Positions 6,964 through 13,919 are shown, counted from the first letter of the stretch. The stretch: 13,919 bases of DNA from Boseongicola sp. SB0662_bin_57 (GCA_009839535.1 VXPN01000317.1:1-13919), one strand, 5' to 3'. Notes: generated by a model from the sequence alone, not told the origin. Numbers and translations: made by a program.

Positions 6964-7628
6964 GCGCCCCGCGCGAAGTCCGGTTGTCCACAACCCCGAC
7001 TTCCAGGGCAATCGCCGATCTGCGGCTTGGCGATGTCGTTTATCTGGATGGGCTGATGTACACCGCGCGCGAAGGCGTGTACATGCGCGCGCTGGAGGAT
7101 CTGGCGAATGTCCCGATGGAGCTTCCGTCGGAATCCGCGGCAAACTTTCATTGCTCGCCTGCCGCCCGGATCAATGCGGACGGTTCGTTTGACATGGGAG
7201 CTGTCACGGCGACTGCCTCGTTCCGTTTCGCCAAATGGCTGCCCGAGTGGATGGCCAGGACAGGTGCCAGGCTCATTGTCGGGAAGGGCGGGATGACGTC
7301 AGAAGACTACAAGGACTATTTCGTGCCCAACGGCGCCGTGTACCTGTCTACCGTCGGCTATGGCACGGGCGCCTTGCTCGGGCGCGGGGTGGAAAGGGTC
7401 GAAGCCGTTCACTGGCACGAGGAGCTGGGCGTGGCGCAGGCGATGTGGGTCATCAAGTGCAACCGCATGGGGCCGTTCATCGTGGCCTCTGACTTGAATG
7501 GCGACTGCCTGTTCGAGAGGGAAAATGCCAAGATCGCCGAGAATGTCGCGCGGGTCTACAGAGGGACGAAGCCGGCAGTGATGAAGCGCTACGGTGAAAC
7601 CGATGACCGGATGGATGAAGTGATCTAG
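6960..7628 (+). CDS. Class I fumarate hydratase-type dehydratase, beta subunit
   Basis: This 222-residue partner of the alpha subunit carries the swivelling C-terminal domain of class I fumarases. The order of motifs is normal: LRLGDVVYLDGLMYTAR near 21-37, a Thr/Arg-containing strand at 83-90, IVGKGGM at 106-112, NGAVYLSTVG at 124-133, and a C-terminal FIVASDLNGDCLF. Several signature residues differ from typical family members. TARDAAHKR is TAREGVYMR, GPTTxxRM is TATASFRF (keeping one Thr and the Arg), and GGAAAL is YGTGALL. The likely catalytic Arg37, Thr85, Arg89 and Lys109 remain, so the protein looks functional but specialised. It is the last gene of the operon, ending 18 bp before the convergent lysR stop. 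Confidence 0.85.
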   Translation: MSAPREVRLSTTPTSRAIADLRLGDVVYLDGLMYTAREGVYMRALEDLANVPMELPSESAANFHCSPAARINADGSFDMGAVTATASFRFAKWLPEWMARTGARLIVGKGGMTSEDYKDYFVPNGAVYLSTVGYGTGALLGRGVERVEAVHWHEELGVAQAMWVIKCNRMGPFIVASDLNGDCLFERENAKIAENVARVYRGTKPAVMKRYGETDDRMDEVI

Positions 7629-7636
7629 GTCCTGCG

Positions 7637-7673
7637 GAAAGTGCGGTCACCCGGAAGCCTCTCGCGCACTTTC
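7637..7673. terminator. Inverted repeat at the convergent operon/lysR junction, possible bidirectional terminator
   Basis: Perfect nine-base arms, GAAAGTGCG (7637-7645) and CGCACTTTC (7665-7673), flank a 19-base loop. The hairpin straddles the 18-bp gap between the hydratase beta stop and the lysR stop; its right arm lies within the last lysR codons. It has no T-run on either side, so it is not a textbook intrinsic terminator. It could stabilise both 3' ends or help end two converging transcripts. Confidence 0.45.
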
Positions 7674-8537
7674 GATGACGCTGCGTAGCGCGTCGTGGAT
7701 CTCGTCGACGGCTCTCATCTTGATCTGGTCCTCGCGGTAGGCAAGGCCCAAGATCCGTGTCGGCGCATCGGGCCCGAGGTCAAGACGTTTCACCGGCACG
7801 TTGTCGTGCGGCTGGACGGCAAGGCTGGGCACAATGGAGACGCCAAGATTGGCGTGCACCATGCTCGCTATCGCTTCCGGACTGTCCAGTTCCATCGCCT
7901 CGGACACGCGAATGCGTTTCGACACAATCCAGTTGTCGATCAGCGTGCCAAGAACAGCATTCCGGTCAAAGCGGATATAGGGCCTTGACTTCAACAGCTT
8001 GATGGGATCATCCTCTTCCTCTCCGGGGGTCGCGATCAACTGCATGCGTTCGTGGGCCAGTTCACGAAACAGGACTCCCACCGGCATCAGATGCGGTTTC
8101 GTGATGACGGCGGCATCAATCGTGCGGCGCTCGATGCCCGCAAGCAACGTGCCGGTCAGCCCTGGCCGGATGTGCAATCCGATCTCGGGGAACCTGGACT
8201 TCAACACTGCCATGGCTCGCGGTGTCAGGCCTGTGAGGGTCGTCCGGAGTGCGCCCAGCGTGACAACGCCGGTCAGGCCGCCGTCAGCCAAGACCGACGG
8301 CACCAGATTGTCGTAGTCGGCGATCAGCTTGCGGGCCCTTGCGACGAGTTGATGGCCGGCGGGCGTCAGTTCCGGTGTTCTGGTGCTGCGATTGAACAAT
8401 GCAATCCCGAGGTCCGCCTCCAGCGTCTGCATCTGTTGACTGACGGCGGCATGGGTGACGTGCACGGAATCCGCAGCCGCGCTGAAGGTCTTGGCATCCG
8501 CGATTGCAACCAGTGTGCGCAGCAGTCGAATTGTCAT
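7647..8537 (-). CDS. LysR-family transcriptional regulator
   Basis: The 296-residue protein has the LysR N-terminal winged helix-turn-helix (about residues 1-60; TFSAAADSVHVTHAAVSQQ forms the recognition region), followed by the linker helix and a periplasmic-binding-protein-like effector domain. The ATG at 8537 is chosen because AGGTG sits nine bases upstream and MTIRLLRTLVAIA is the typical family start; a GTG at 8549 would add four residues. It is divergent from the TRAP genes and convergent with the Sdh-like/hydratase operon, so it is placed to sense the imported acid or an intermediate. LysR proteins usually act at the divergent promoter, here the 8538-8765 interval. The effector is unknown. 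Confidence 0.92.
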   Translation of the reverse strand: MTIRLLRTLVAIADAKTFSAAADSVHVTHAAVSQQMQTLEADLGIALFNRSTRTPELTPAGHQLVARARKLIADYDNLVPSVLADGGLTGVVTLGALRTTLTGLTPRAMAVLKSRFPEIGLHIRPGLTGTLLAGIERRTIDAAVITKPHLMPVGVLFRELAHERMQLIATPGEEEDDPIKLLKSRPYIRFDRNAVLGTLIDNWIVSKRIRVSEAMELDSPEAIASMVHANLGVSIVPSLAVQPHDNVPVKRLDLGPDAPTRILGLAYREDQIKMRAVDEIHDALRSVIESAREASG

Positions 8538-8765
8538 GGGTCCCGGCACCTCGCGTGAAAGCAGCGCTTTCAGAGATTGTAAGGTGATTTAGCTTCTCTG
8601 AAGCATAGCTTACTCTTAGACTGCGGAAAAGCCATCGGTGACTGGCAGTGGCTGGAGCTGGAGGGATCGACGACCACAAATCGACGGGCAGCTCTGCCCA
8701 GGCATGGCTCACTGCGGGCTTTTGAAAGCGAGAACCTAAACGATAGCATCGAACGGGAGGAAGCA
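8538..8765. promoter_or_regulatory. lysR/TRAP divergent control region with candidate operator
   Basis: This 228-bp intergenic region should hold both promoters. The clearest structure is a perfect eight-base inverted repeat, TTCAGAGA (8569-8576) and TCTCTGAA (8594-8601), with arm centres 25 bp apart. Overlapping it are two small palindromes, CTTC-TCT-GAAG (8592-8602) and AAGC-ATA-GCTT (8600-8610), and the tandem words TAGCTTCTCT (8589) and TAGCTTACTCT (8605). This A/T-richer cluster lies beside lysR, as LysR autoregulatory sites usually do. A strong ribosome site GGGAGGAA (8755-8762) precedes the TRAP start codon. Promoter hexamers were not fixed. Confidence 0.5.
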
Positions 8766-9998
8766 ATGGGAACATTTGATCGCGTGAAGGGCGTTTCGCG
8801 TCGCGATTTCTTCAAGATTGCAGGGACTTACGGGTTGAGCTCGACGCTCTTGGCTGCAGGGGCCCTGGGGGGCGCGATGACAACTGCAAATTTGGCCAAG
8901 GCCGCTGAATCGCAGTACAACCGCCGCTATGCCAAGGATGCCAGATTCAACCTGAAGTTCGGCGCGGCTGGCTTCAACCAGGACAACCTGCTGATCGAAC
9001 GTGCAGGATGCCTTGAGTTCGTTCGCGACCTCGAGGAACGGACCGATGGCGAGATCCGCGTTGAGTTCATCGGCAACAACCAGATCTGCGGTCAGCTTTC
9101 CTGCGTCGAAAAGGCCCAGCAAGGCATCGTGGACATCTACGCGGCCTCAACCCAGAACTCCGCAGGCGGCGCGCCGTACCTGAACGTGCTGGACTATGCT
9201 TACATGTTCCGTTCCCGAGCGGACCAGTATCACTTCATGTACTCGCCTGCATCGCAGCGCATTCTGCGTGACCCGTTCGAGAAAATGCATGGCCTGAAAT
9301 TCCTCTTCACGCACGCGGAACTGCGCGGCATCCAGCTTGGATTGGCTTGGGAGGACAGGGAGACCGTGACGTCGGTCGAGCAGCTCGCCGGAACCAAGAA
9401 CCGCGTAACGGGCACGCAGCTCGGTCGCATCGCCATGCAGGCGCTGAACCTCAACCCGGTTCCGGTGGCCTGGGAGGAAACCCTTGACGGGCTCAAGCAA
9501 GGCCTGATCGACGGCGCCGAAACGTGGGCCTCGGCCGTGGCCTACGCCAACATGTCGCCCGTGGTCAGCCAGTGCGTCGACCTCCGTTTCTTCTGCGGTA
9601 CCGAGCACACGGCGATGTCGGCCGCGACGTTCGACAGCCTTGACGGCATGTTGCAAGACGCCGTCATGGAATCGGCATATCTGACGCAGGTTCACGTGCA
9701 GGCCGCAAACGAGGCCGCGCTGGTCAACACGGTTGGCTTCTCGCATCCGCATCAGGGTCCTGACACGATCTTTGCAAAGAACAATGTCCGCGTCGCCGCC
9801 CTGTCGGATGCAGAGATCAGGAAGGCCGAGGAGATGTGCTCGCCCGAATTCCAGCCGCAGTTGTGGGAGCAGTGGCGCGAGCGGATCAACGGCTGGGCAG
9901 GAGGCATCGACACCTACCAGGAAATCTATGCCGAGGTGCGTACCAATCCGCACAAGCTCGCTGAAAACGTCGAGCCTCGCCGGTGGTGGAAAGGCTGA
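8766..9998 (+). CDS. TRAP transporter substrate-binding protein (DctP-type), Tat-exported
   Basis: The 410-residue protein binds the transported solute, presumably an organic acid, in the periplasm and delivers it to the membrane subunits. It starts with a twin-arginine signal: SRRDFFK at 11-17, a hydrophobic stretch at about 21-40, and a likely cleavage after AKA at 46. The DctP family core is visible, including the conserved ligand-carboxylate Arg in KNRVTG (Arg213) followed by NPVPVAWEETLDGLKQGLIDGAE. It is longer than the common 320-360 residues and has six cysteines in the mature part (82, 108, 113, 270, 277, 358), which is unusual for this family. The start has an excellent GGGAGGAA site. 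A terminator separates it from dctQM. The ligand is not predictable here. Confidence 0.92.
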   Translation: MGTFDRVKGVSRRDFFKIAGTYGLSSTLLAAGALGGAMTTANLAKAAESQYNRRYAKDARFNLKFGAAGFNQDNLLIERAGCLEFVRDLEERTDGEIRVEFIGNNQICGQLSCVEKAQQGIVDIYAASTQNSAGGAPYLNVLDYAYMFRSRADQYHFMYSPASQRILRDPFEKMHGLKFLFTHAELRGIQLGLAWEDRETVTSVEQLAGTKNRVTGTQLGRIAMQALNLNPVPVAWEETLDGLKQGLIDGAETWASAVAYANMSPVVSQCVDLRFFCGTEHTAMSAATFDSLDGMLQDAVMESAYLTQVHVQAANEAALVNTVGFSHPHQGPDTIFAKNNVRVAALSDAEIRKAEEMCSPEFQPQLWEQWRERINGWAGGIDTYQEIYAEVRTNPHKLAENVEPRRWWKG

Positions 9999-10018
9999 GT
10001 CAGTAGGTCCGGCAGCAG

Positions 10019-10050
10019 GCCAGCCCCGTTCGCGGGGCTGGCTTTTTTTT
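10019..10050 (+). terminator. Rho-independent terminator between the TRAP binding-protein and permease genes
   Basis: A perfect ten-pair GC-rich stem, GCCAGCCCCG and CGGGGCTGGC, closes on a TTCG tetraloop and is followed by eight T residues at 10043-10050. It lies 21 bp after the binding-protein stop. It probably ends most transcripts there, with some readthrough into dctQM, giving more binding protein than permease. Confidence 0.93.
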
Positions 10051-10089
10051 GCTGCGGGCGATACACCGTAGCGACAGGAAGGCGAGCAC

Positions 10090-10758
10090 GTGTCGTACGT
10101 TGAGGACATAGCGGCGATTTTGTCGGCGGCAGTCGCACAAGATGCCTGGGCACTGCGCAACGCGATGAAGAGCGATGCAACCTGGATACTGGGTTTCATC
10201 GTCGCCATTGCCGGCGGGTGGGTTCTCGCGATGACTTACAGGCGCGTGCCTTTCCTGGACCGCCACCTCGAGCGCACGTTCATGGTCATGAGCTATCTTG
10301 CCATTGCCCTCATCATTTTCTGGGGCGTGGTCGACCGTTTTGTCTTCTCGAACCAGCAGCCCTGGTCCACGACAATCCCGCCGCTTCTGTTCATGATCAT
10401 GGCCTGGTTCGGCGCGACCTACAACGTGCGTCTGCGGTCCCACCTCAGCTTTTCGGAATTCCGCAGCCGGATGGGTCGCAAGGCGCAAATGGCCTGCCTG
10501 TGCCTGGACAATGTGTTATGGATGGCATTCTCGGTGATTGTCATCGTGACGACGGCCCGTGCGGCCGCACTGTCCGCCTCCAATTTCCAGATCGTTCTCG
10601 GCACTGACAACGTCATGCAGTGGTGGTTTCTGCTTACAGCCCCGTTCGCATTTCTGCTGATGGCCGCCCGCGTGGTCGAGAATGTTTACGAGGACGTCGA
10701 AAACTACCGGAATGGCCATGAACTGATCCAGACGACTGTCATCGGAGGTGGGGAATAG
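10090..10758 (+). CDS. TRAP transporter small permease subunit (DctQ-type)
   Basis: This 222-residue membrane protein has four predicted helices, at about 33-50, 65-83, 98-112 and 135-157, with a further hydrophobic run at 172-190. It carries the DctQ pattern of an aromatic loop followed by a helix ending in GATYNVRLRSHLSF, with the family's Arg and His near the helix end. The gene starts with GTG at 10090, seven bases after AGGAAGG. It is somewhat longer than usual for DctQ because of an N-terminal extension. The small subunit pairs with the large one and helps dock the binding protein. Its stop overlaps the dctM start by one base. Confidence 0.87.
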   Translation: MSYVEDIAAILSAAVAQDAWALRNAMKSDATWILGFIVAIAGGWVLAMTYRRVPFLDRHLERTFMVMSYLAIALIIFWGVVDRFVFSNQQPWSTTIPPLLFMIMAWFGATYNVRLRSHLSFSEFRSRMGRKAQMACLCLDNVLWMAFSVIVIVTTARAAALSASNFQIVLGTDNVMQWWFLLTAPFAFLLMAARVVENVYEDVENYRNGHELIQTTVIGGGE

Positions 10759-12116
10759 TGTCCGACGGAACCATTATCACGCTCATCTCCATAGGCGTCT
10801 CGTTCTTGTTCATGCTCGGCGTGCCGGTCTTCTTGGTGATCGCGTCTTGGGTTGTCGGCTGTTCGTTTGTCTTGGGGCTAACGCTCGACAACATGGGTGC
10901 CGAGCTTCTGAACGTGTTCAACAAGGGTTTTGCGCTCTTGGCCATGCCGCTCTTTATCCTGACAGGGGACCTCATCAACAAGTCAGGGATCGCGCGCAGG
11001 CTTTCGGATTTCGCCTATGCCTGTCTCGGCTGGGTGCGCGGCGGTCTGGGGATGGCATCTCTTGGCGCTTGTGGGCTCTTTGCGGCCATTTCCGGCTCGA
11101 ACTCCGCCACGACCGCCACCATCGGTTCGATGCTCCATCCCGAAATGGTCAAGGGCGGCTATGACGAGCGCTTCTCTGCCGCAACATCCGCAGCAGGCGG
11201 CACGGTCGGAATCATCATCCCGCCGTCGATCATTTTCATCGTGTACGGGTTCCTCTTGAACCTTCCCATCTCCGACCTCTTCGTTGCAGGCATTCTCCCT
11301 GGAGCGTTGATGGTGATCGGCATGCAGATTGCGTGCTGGCTGATTTGCCGGGCCAATGGATGGGGTTACCTGATCCAGCTGAAATTCAACCGTGTGCTCA
11401 AGACCGCATTCGGCGCCTGGCTGGGCTTTTTCGCAATAGGCCTCGTGCTCTGGGGAATCTACACGGGCAAGTTCTCTCCAACCGAGGCGGCCGGCGTCAC
11501 CGTGGGCTTCTGCATCATCGCCGGATTGCTGAGTTGGGTCGCGAACCATGTGCTGAAAATGGACATGGCCCGGGACTGGTCGGAGAAGTCATATGCCGAG
11601 ATGCTGGTGGTCGAAGGCTTCACCCTGAAGGAAATTCCCGGCATCACGATGCGCTCGGCCCAGATCACCGGTGTTTTGGCACCGCTGATCGCGATTTCGG
11701 TGGTCATGCAGCAGATCCTGTCGCTCCTTGGCGCACAAGGCGTGATTACCGATTTCCTGACGTCATTGGGCGGATATTATCCGGTGCTCCTTGCCGCGAT
11801 GGCCATCGTGTTTGTTTCCGGCATGGTCCTGGAGTCCTTGCCGGTGACGATCATTCTGGCACCGATACTGGCGCCAATCGCGGCGAGCGTGGGAGTGGAC
11901 CCGATCCACTTTTCGGTGATCTTCCTGGTTGGGGCATCCATCGGCTTCATCACGCCGCCTTACGGGTTGAACCTTTACGTTGCATCCGGGGTGACTGGCG
12001 TGCCTTATTTCAGGCTGATCAGATATACAGTGCCCTACCTTGTCGCCCTGGTCTCGGTTTGGCTGCTGGTCGCGCTTGTGCCAGAGACCGCGCTTTTGCT
12101 GCTCCCAGGCCGATGA
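10758..12116 (+). CDS. TRAP transporter large permease subunit (DctM-type)
   Basis: The 452-residue protein is the sodium-coupled transport subunit of the TRAP system, with 12 or so hydrophobic segments. Family motifs include SGSNSATTATIGSMLHPEM, GGTVGIIIPPSIIFIVYG, FSPTEAAGV and, near the C-terminus, FITPPYGLNLYV. The two GT/PP hairpin regions match the elevator-type fold known for TRAP/IT superfamily members. Translation starts at GTG 10758, with GGAGGTGGGG just upstream. Only seven bases separate its stop from the decayed aldehyde dehydrogenase, so the operon once continued. The imported substrate is probably the acid handled by the neighbouring Sdh-like complex. Confidence 0.93.
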   Translation: MSDGTIITLISIGVSFLFMLGVPVFLVIASWVVGCSFVLGLTLDNMGAELLNVFNKGFALLAMPLFILTGDLINKSGIARRLSDFAYACLGWVRGGLGMASLGACGLFAAISGSNSATTATIGSMLHPEMVKGGYDERFSAATSAAGGTVGIIIPPSIIFIVYGFLLNLPISDLFVAGILPGALMVIGMQIACWLICRANGWGYLIQLKFNRVLKTAFGAWLGFFAIGLVLWGIYTGKFSPTEAAGVTVGFCIIAGLLSWVANHVLKMDMARDWSEKSYAEMLVVEGFTLKEIPGITMRSAQITGVLAPLIAISVVMQQILSLLGAQGVITDFLTSLGGYYPVLLAAMAIVFVSGMVLESLPVTIILAPILAPIAASVGVDPIHFSVIFLVGASIGFITPPYGLNLYVASGVTGVPYFRLIRYTVPYLVALVSVWLLVALVPETALLLLPGR

Positions 12117-12123
12117 GGATGCC

Positions 12124-12797
12124 TTGAACGACTGCAACGGATCGCTGCAAGAAGGCAATCTGATGGGCGGCACGTGGCGCGGCGCTGACAGCAGAGCCGC
12201 AATTGTGGTCACCAATCCAGCAACAGGCGAACGTGCCGGGCCATGTTCCCGATTGCGATGCCGGTGAAACAGGCCGGGCTGTCGCAGCCGCTTCGCGTGC
12301 CTTCGAAGACTGGTCGCGCAGGGATCTGAGATGTCGGGCCGGCTTGTTGCATAAGTTGCGTGACTCGCTGAAGGACAATCGGGAGTCGCTCGCACAGCGG
12401 CTGACTGCCGAACAGGGCAAGCCCTTGGCCGAAGCCCGTGGTGAAATCACGATTGGTGCTGCCTGAATCCGCTGGCTCGTCGAGGAAGCACGCCGAGCCC
12501 GTGGCGAGATTGTGCCAGCGCCCACCGCTGACCGCGGGCCATTGGCTGCACGCCATCCGGCTGGCACGGCAGGGGCAATCACGCCATGGAGCTTCCCCTC
12601 GTCCATGCTGGCGCGCAGGTTCGGTCCGGCACTGGCGGCTGGATGCACCGTGGTGGCCAAGCCAGCCACCGCCACGCCCTGTTCCGGGCCGGTCTGGGGC
12701 AAGCTGTGCCAGGATGTTGGCTTTCCCGACGCAGGCGCGATCATGGCCGGGCGTCAAGATGCGGCGTGGATGCCCGTTGTCCGGAACACGTCCTTGC
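12124..12797 (+). pseudogene. Decayed succinate-semialdehyde-dehydrogenase-type aldehyde dehydrogenase
   Basis: Fragments of the N-terminal half of an ALDH of the GabD type are spread over two frames. The first frame reads MGGTWRG...VTNPATGER. After a frameshift near 12230-12245 the next frame reads VPDCDAGETGRAVAAASRAFEDW and LTAEQGKPLAEARGEI. A TGA at 12464-12466 interrupts it, and the same frame resumes with IRWLVEEARR, GAITPWSFPSSML and GPALAAGCTVVAKPATATP. Sequence then blurs near VGFPDAG. The whole C-terminal half, including the catalytic Glu and Cys, is absent. The gene therefore cannot make an active enzyme. It begins seven bases after dctM and ends against the rne stop, so it was probably the last gene of the TRAP operon. 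The frame break could in principle be a sequencing error, but the stop and missing half could not. Confidence 0.9.
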
Positions 12798-12807
12798 CGC
12801 GTGACGT

Positions 12808-13919
12808 TCAGCGCTCCCGTGACCACCAGCCGATGCGCCGTGGCTTCTTGTCGGCATCGCCGCCGTCCGCCGAAGCCATCACCGGATCCGGGGCAGGGCC
12901 CGTTTCCGGTTCGCTGGCCGGCTTGAAGGCAGGCTCGCTTTCGGGCAACGCCTCCGGCACCTGGGTCGAGGCATCCAGAACTTCCGGTTGGGCCGGGGGC
13001 TCCATGTCCGCCGAAGGTTCCTCTTTCTTGCGGCTGCGCCGCCGCTTGGGCTTGGATTCGGTCGATGCCCCTTCGTCGCCTGCGCTCACGGCTGTCGCTG
13101 CATCCGCGTCACCGACATCCTCGGCGGTTGCGTCAGCTTTCTTGCGCTGACGCCGTTGGCGCTTGGGCTTCCGATCGCTGCCGGAATCGTCCGTCTTCGC
13201 TTCCGGGTCCTTCTCAGGCGTGTCCGGCTTGACGTCCGCCTCCGCCTCTGTTCCGGCCGCGAACTCGGCGCTCTCTTCACCTTGCCCGTCAACGCCTTTT
13301 CCGCGGCGACGGCGGCGGCGGCGGCGCCTTTTCTTCGGACGGCCATCGTCTTCGGAAAGCGTCGCGTCGACACCCTCCTCAGGTGTCGCTTCGTCATCTG
13401 CGCCGGCCATGAGCGAGGCATCGGCGGACACCACTGGCGCACTCGATTCAATCCTGCGAGAAGTGGTCTTGAACTTCTCGATCGAGAATTCCGGCGGAAC
13501 AAGGTGGGGATCCGCTTCTAGCCTTACGGTCATGCCATAGCGCATTTCGATCTGGGCGATGTGCTCGCGTTTCGTGTTCATGAGGAAGTTGATGACCGGC
13601 ACCGGAACCCTGAGCAGAACCTCCCTTGACCTCTTTCGCACACCTTCCTCTTCCAACTGGCGCAGGATTGTCAGGCCAAGGCTGTCGATCGAGCGCAGGA
13701 GGCCGGTGCCATGGCAGGACGGACAAGGCTGCGTTGAGGCTTCAAGCACGCCTGGCCGCAGCCGCTGACGCGACATCTCGAGCAGGCCAAAGCCCGAAAT
13801 GCGACCAACCTGTATGCGTGCCCGATCCGTTTTCAGCTTTTCCTTGAAGCGTTTCTCGACCGCAGCGTTGTTCTTGCGCTCGTCCATGTCGATGAAGTCG
13901 ATCACGATGAGGCCGGCAA
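12808..13919 (-). CDS. rne: Ribonuclease E, C-terminal part (5' end outside window)
   Basis: About 370 codons of the 3' end lie here; the gene continues beyond 13919. The first visible residues, AGLIVIDFIDMDERKNN, belong to the DNase I-like catalytic core, with the metal-binding Asp in IDFIDM. SGFGLLEMSRQRL follows, then the zinc-link CPSCHGTG (codons near 13716-13725) that joins protomers, and the small domain up to about 13480. The rest is a disordered tail with Arg/Lys blocks (a run of ten basic residues near 13300), Glu/Asp/Ala/Pro-rich stretches and the ending RRIGWWSRER. Such tails scaffold the RNA degradosome and bind RNA. The catalytic core identifies RNase E/G, and the long tail favours RNase E. 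It is a housekeeping gene, unrelated to the neighbouring catabolic cluster. Confidence 0.95.
   Translation of the reverse strand, partial: AGLIVIDFIDMDERKNNAAVEKRFKEKLKTDRARIQVGRISGFGLLEMSRQRLRPGVLEASTQPCPSCHGTGLLRSIDSLGLTILRQLEEEGVRKRSREVLLRVPVPVINFLMNTKREHIAQIEMRYGMTVRLEADPHLVPPEFSIEKFKTTSRRIESSAPVVSADASLMAGADDEATPEEGVDATLSEDDGRPKKRRRRRRRRRGKGVDGQGEESAEFAAGTEAEADVKPDTPEKDPEAKTDDSGSDRKPKRQRRQRKKADATAEDVGDADAATAVSAGDEGASTESKPKRRRSRKKEEPSADMEPPAQPEVLDASTQVPEALPESEPAFKPASEPETGPAPDPVMASADGGDADKKPRRIGWWSRER

Noticed and set aside
5842..7143. 433-codon minus-strand open frame
   Set aside because: It is a shadow of the two hydratase genes and has no recognisable domain.
6001..7628. Naming the hydratase genes ttdAB (L-tartrate dehydratase)
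   Set aside because: The fold fits, but signature loops differ and the coupled Sdh-like complex makes tartrate an unlikely substrate.
8538..8549. GTG at 8549 as the lysR start
   Set aside because: It is possible, but no ribosome site precedes it. The ATG at 8537 has AGGTG at proper spacing and the family N-terminus.
8722..8749. TTGAAA-16-TAGCAT as a sigma-70 promoter for the TRAP genes
   Set aside because: The hexamers fit fairly well, but transcription would start inside the ribosome site at 8755-8762, leaving no usable leader.
9147..10208. 353-codon minus-strand open frame
   Set aside because: It is antisense to the TRAP binding protein and crosses the strong terminator.
12512..13150. 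Plus-strand frame of 212 codons
   Set aside because: Its first part is the decayed ALDH, and the remainder is antisense to the rne tail. It is not an independent gene.
1..13919. CRISPR arrays, insertion sequences, tRNA or rRNA genes
   Set aside because: No spaced direct repeats, transposase motifs, terminal inverted repeats or structural RNA signatures were seen on either strand.

Overview
The window looks like a stretch of an alphaproteobacterial chromosome, probably Rhodobacterales. The coding DNA is GC-rich. There is a CcdA/TusA pair, a tripartite TRAP transporter of the kind common in that order, and an RNase E with a long Lys/Arg-, Ala- and Glu-rich tail. The order-level placement is inferred from style and was not tested by a search.

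Layout. (1) 58-1173: ccdA (minus strand) and a small TusA-type sulfurtransferase (plus strand) are divergent. (2) 1174-1581 holds no gene I can recognise. (3) 1582-2616: a zinc-dependent medium-chain alcohol dehydrogenase. (4) 2841-7628: six tightly packed plus-strand genes encode an iron-sulfur subunit, two small membrane anchors and a flavoprotein of the succinate dehydrogenase/fumarate reductase family, then the alpha and beta subunits of a class I (iron-sulfur) fumarase-type hydratase. (5) 7647-8537: a convergent LysR-type regulator. (6) 8766-12116: divergent from lysR, a Tat-exported TRAP substrate-binding protein, a strong intrinsic terminator, then the small and large TRAP membrane subunits. 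(7) 12124 to about 12797: the wreck of a succinate-semialdehyde-dehydrogenase-type gene directly behind the transporter. (8) 12808-13919: the 3' part of rne on the minus strand, running off the window.

How it fits together. The TRAP system should import an organic acid. The Sdh-like complex should oxidise a succinate-like skeleton to a fumarate-like one and pass the electrons to quinone, and the hydratase should add water to give a malate-like hydroxyacid. LysR is the likely local regulator.

The main point of interest is that the catalytic proteins are not ordinary TCA enzymes. The flavoprotein has Cys in place of the FAD-linking His and Glu in place of the usual substrate-binding Thr, although its other active-site residues are kept. 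Both hydratase subunits keep the Fe-S cysteines and core catalytic residues but have lost several normally conserved substrate-site motifs. The simplest reading is a dedicated catabolic route for an unusual, perhaps substituted, succinate-type acid. The substrate cannot be named from sequence alone. The ALDH pseudogene and the upstream alcohol dehydrogenase hint that the route may once have begun from an alcohol or semialdehyde precursor.
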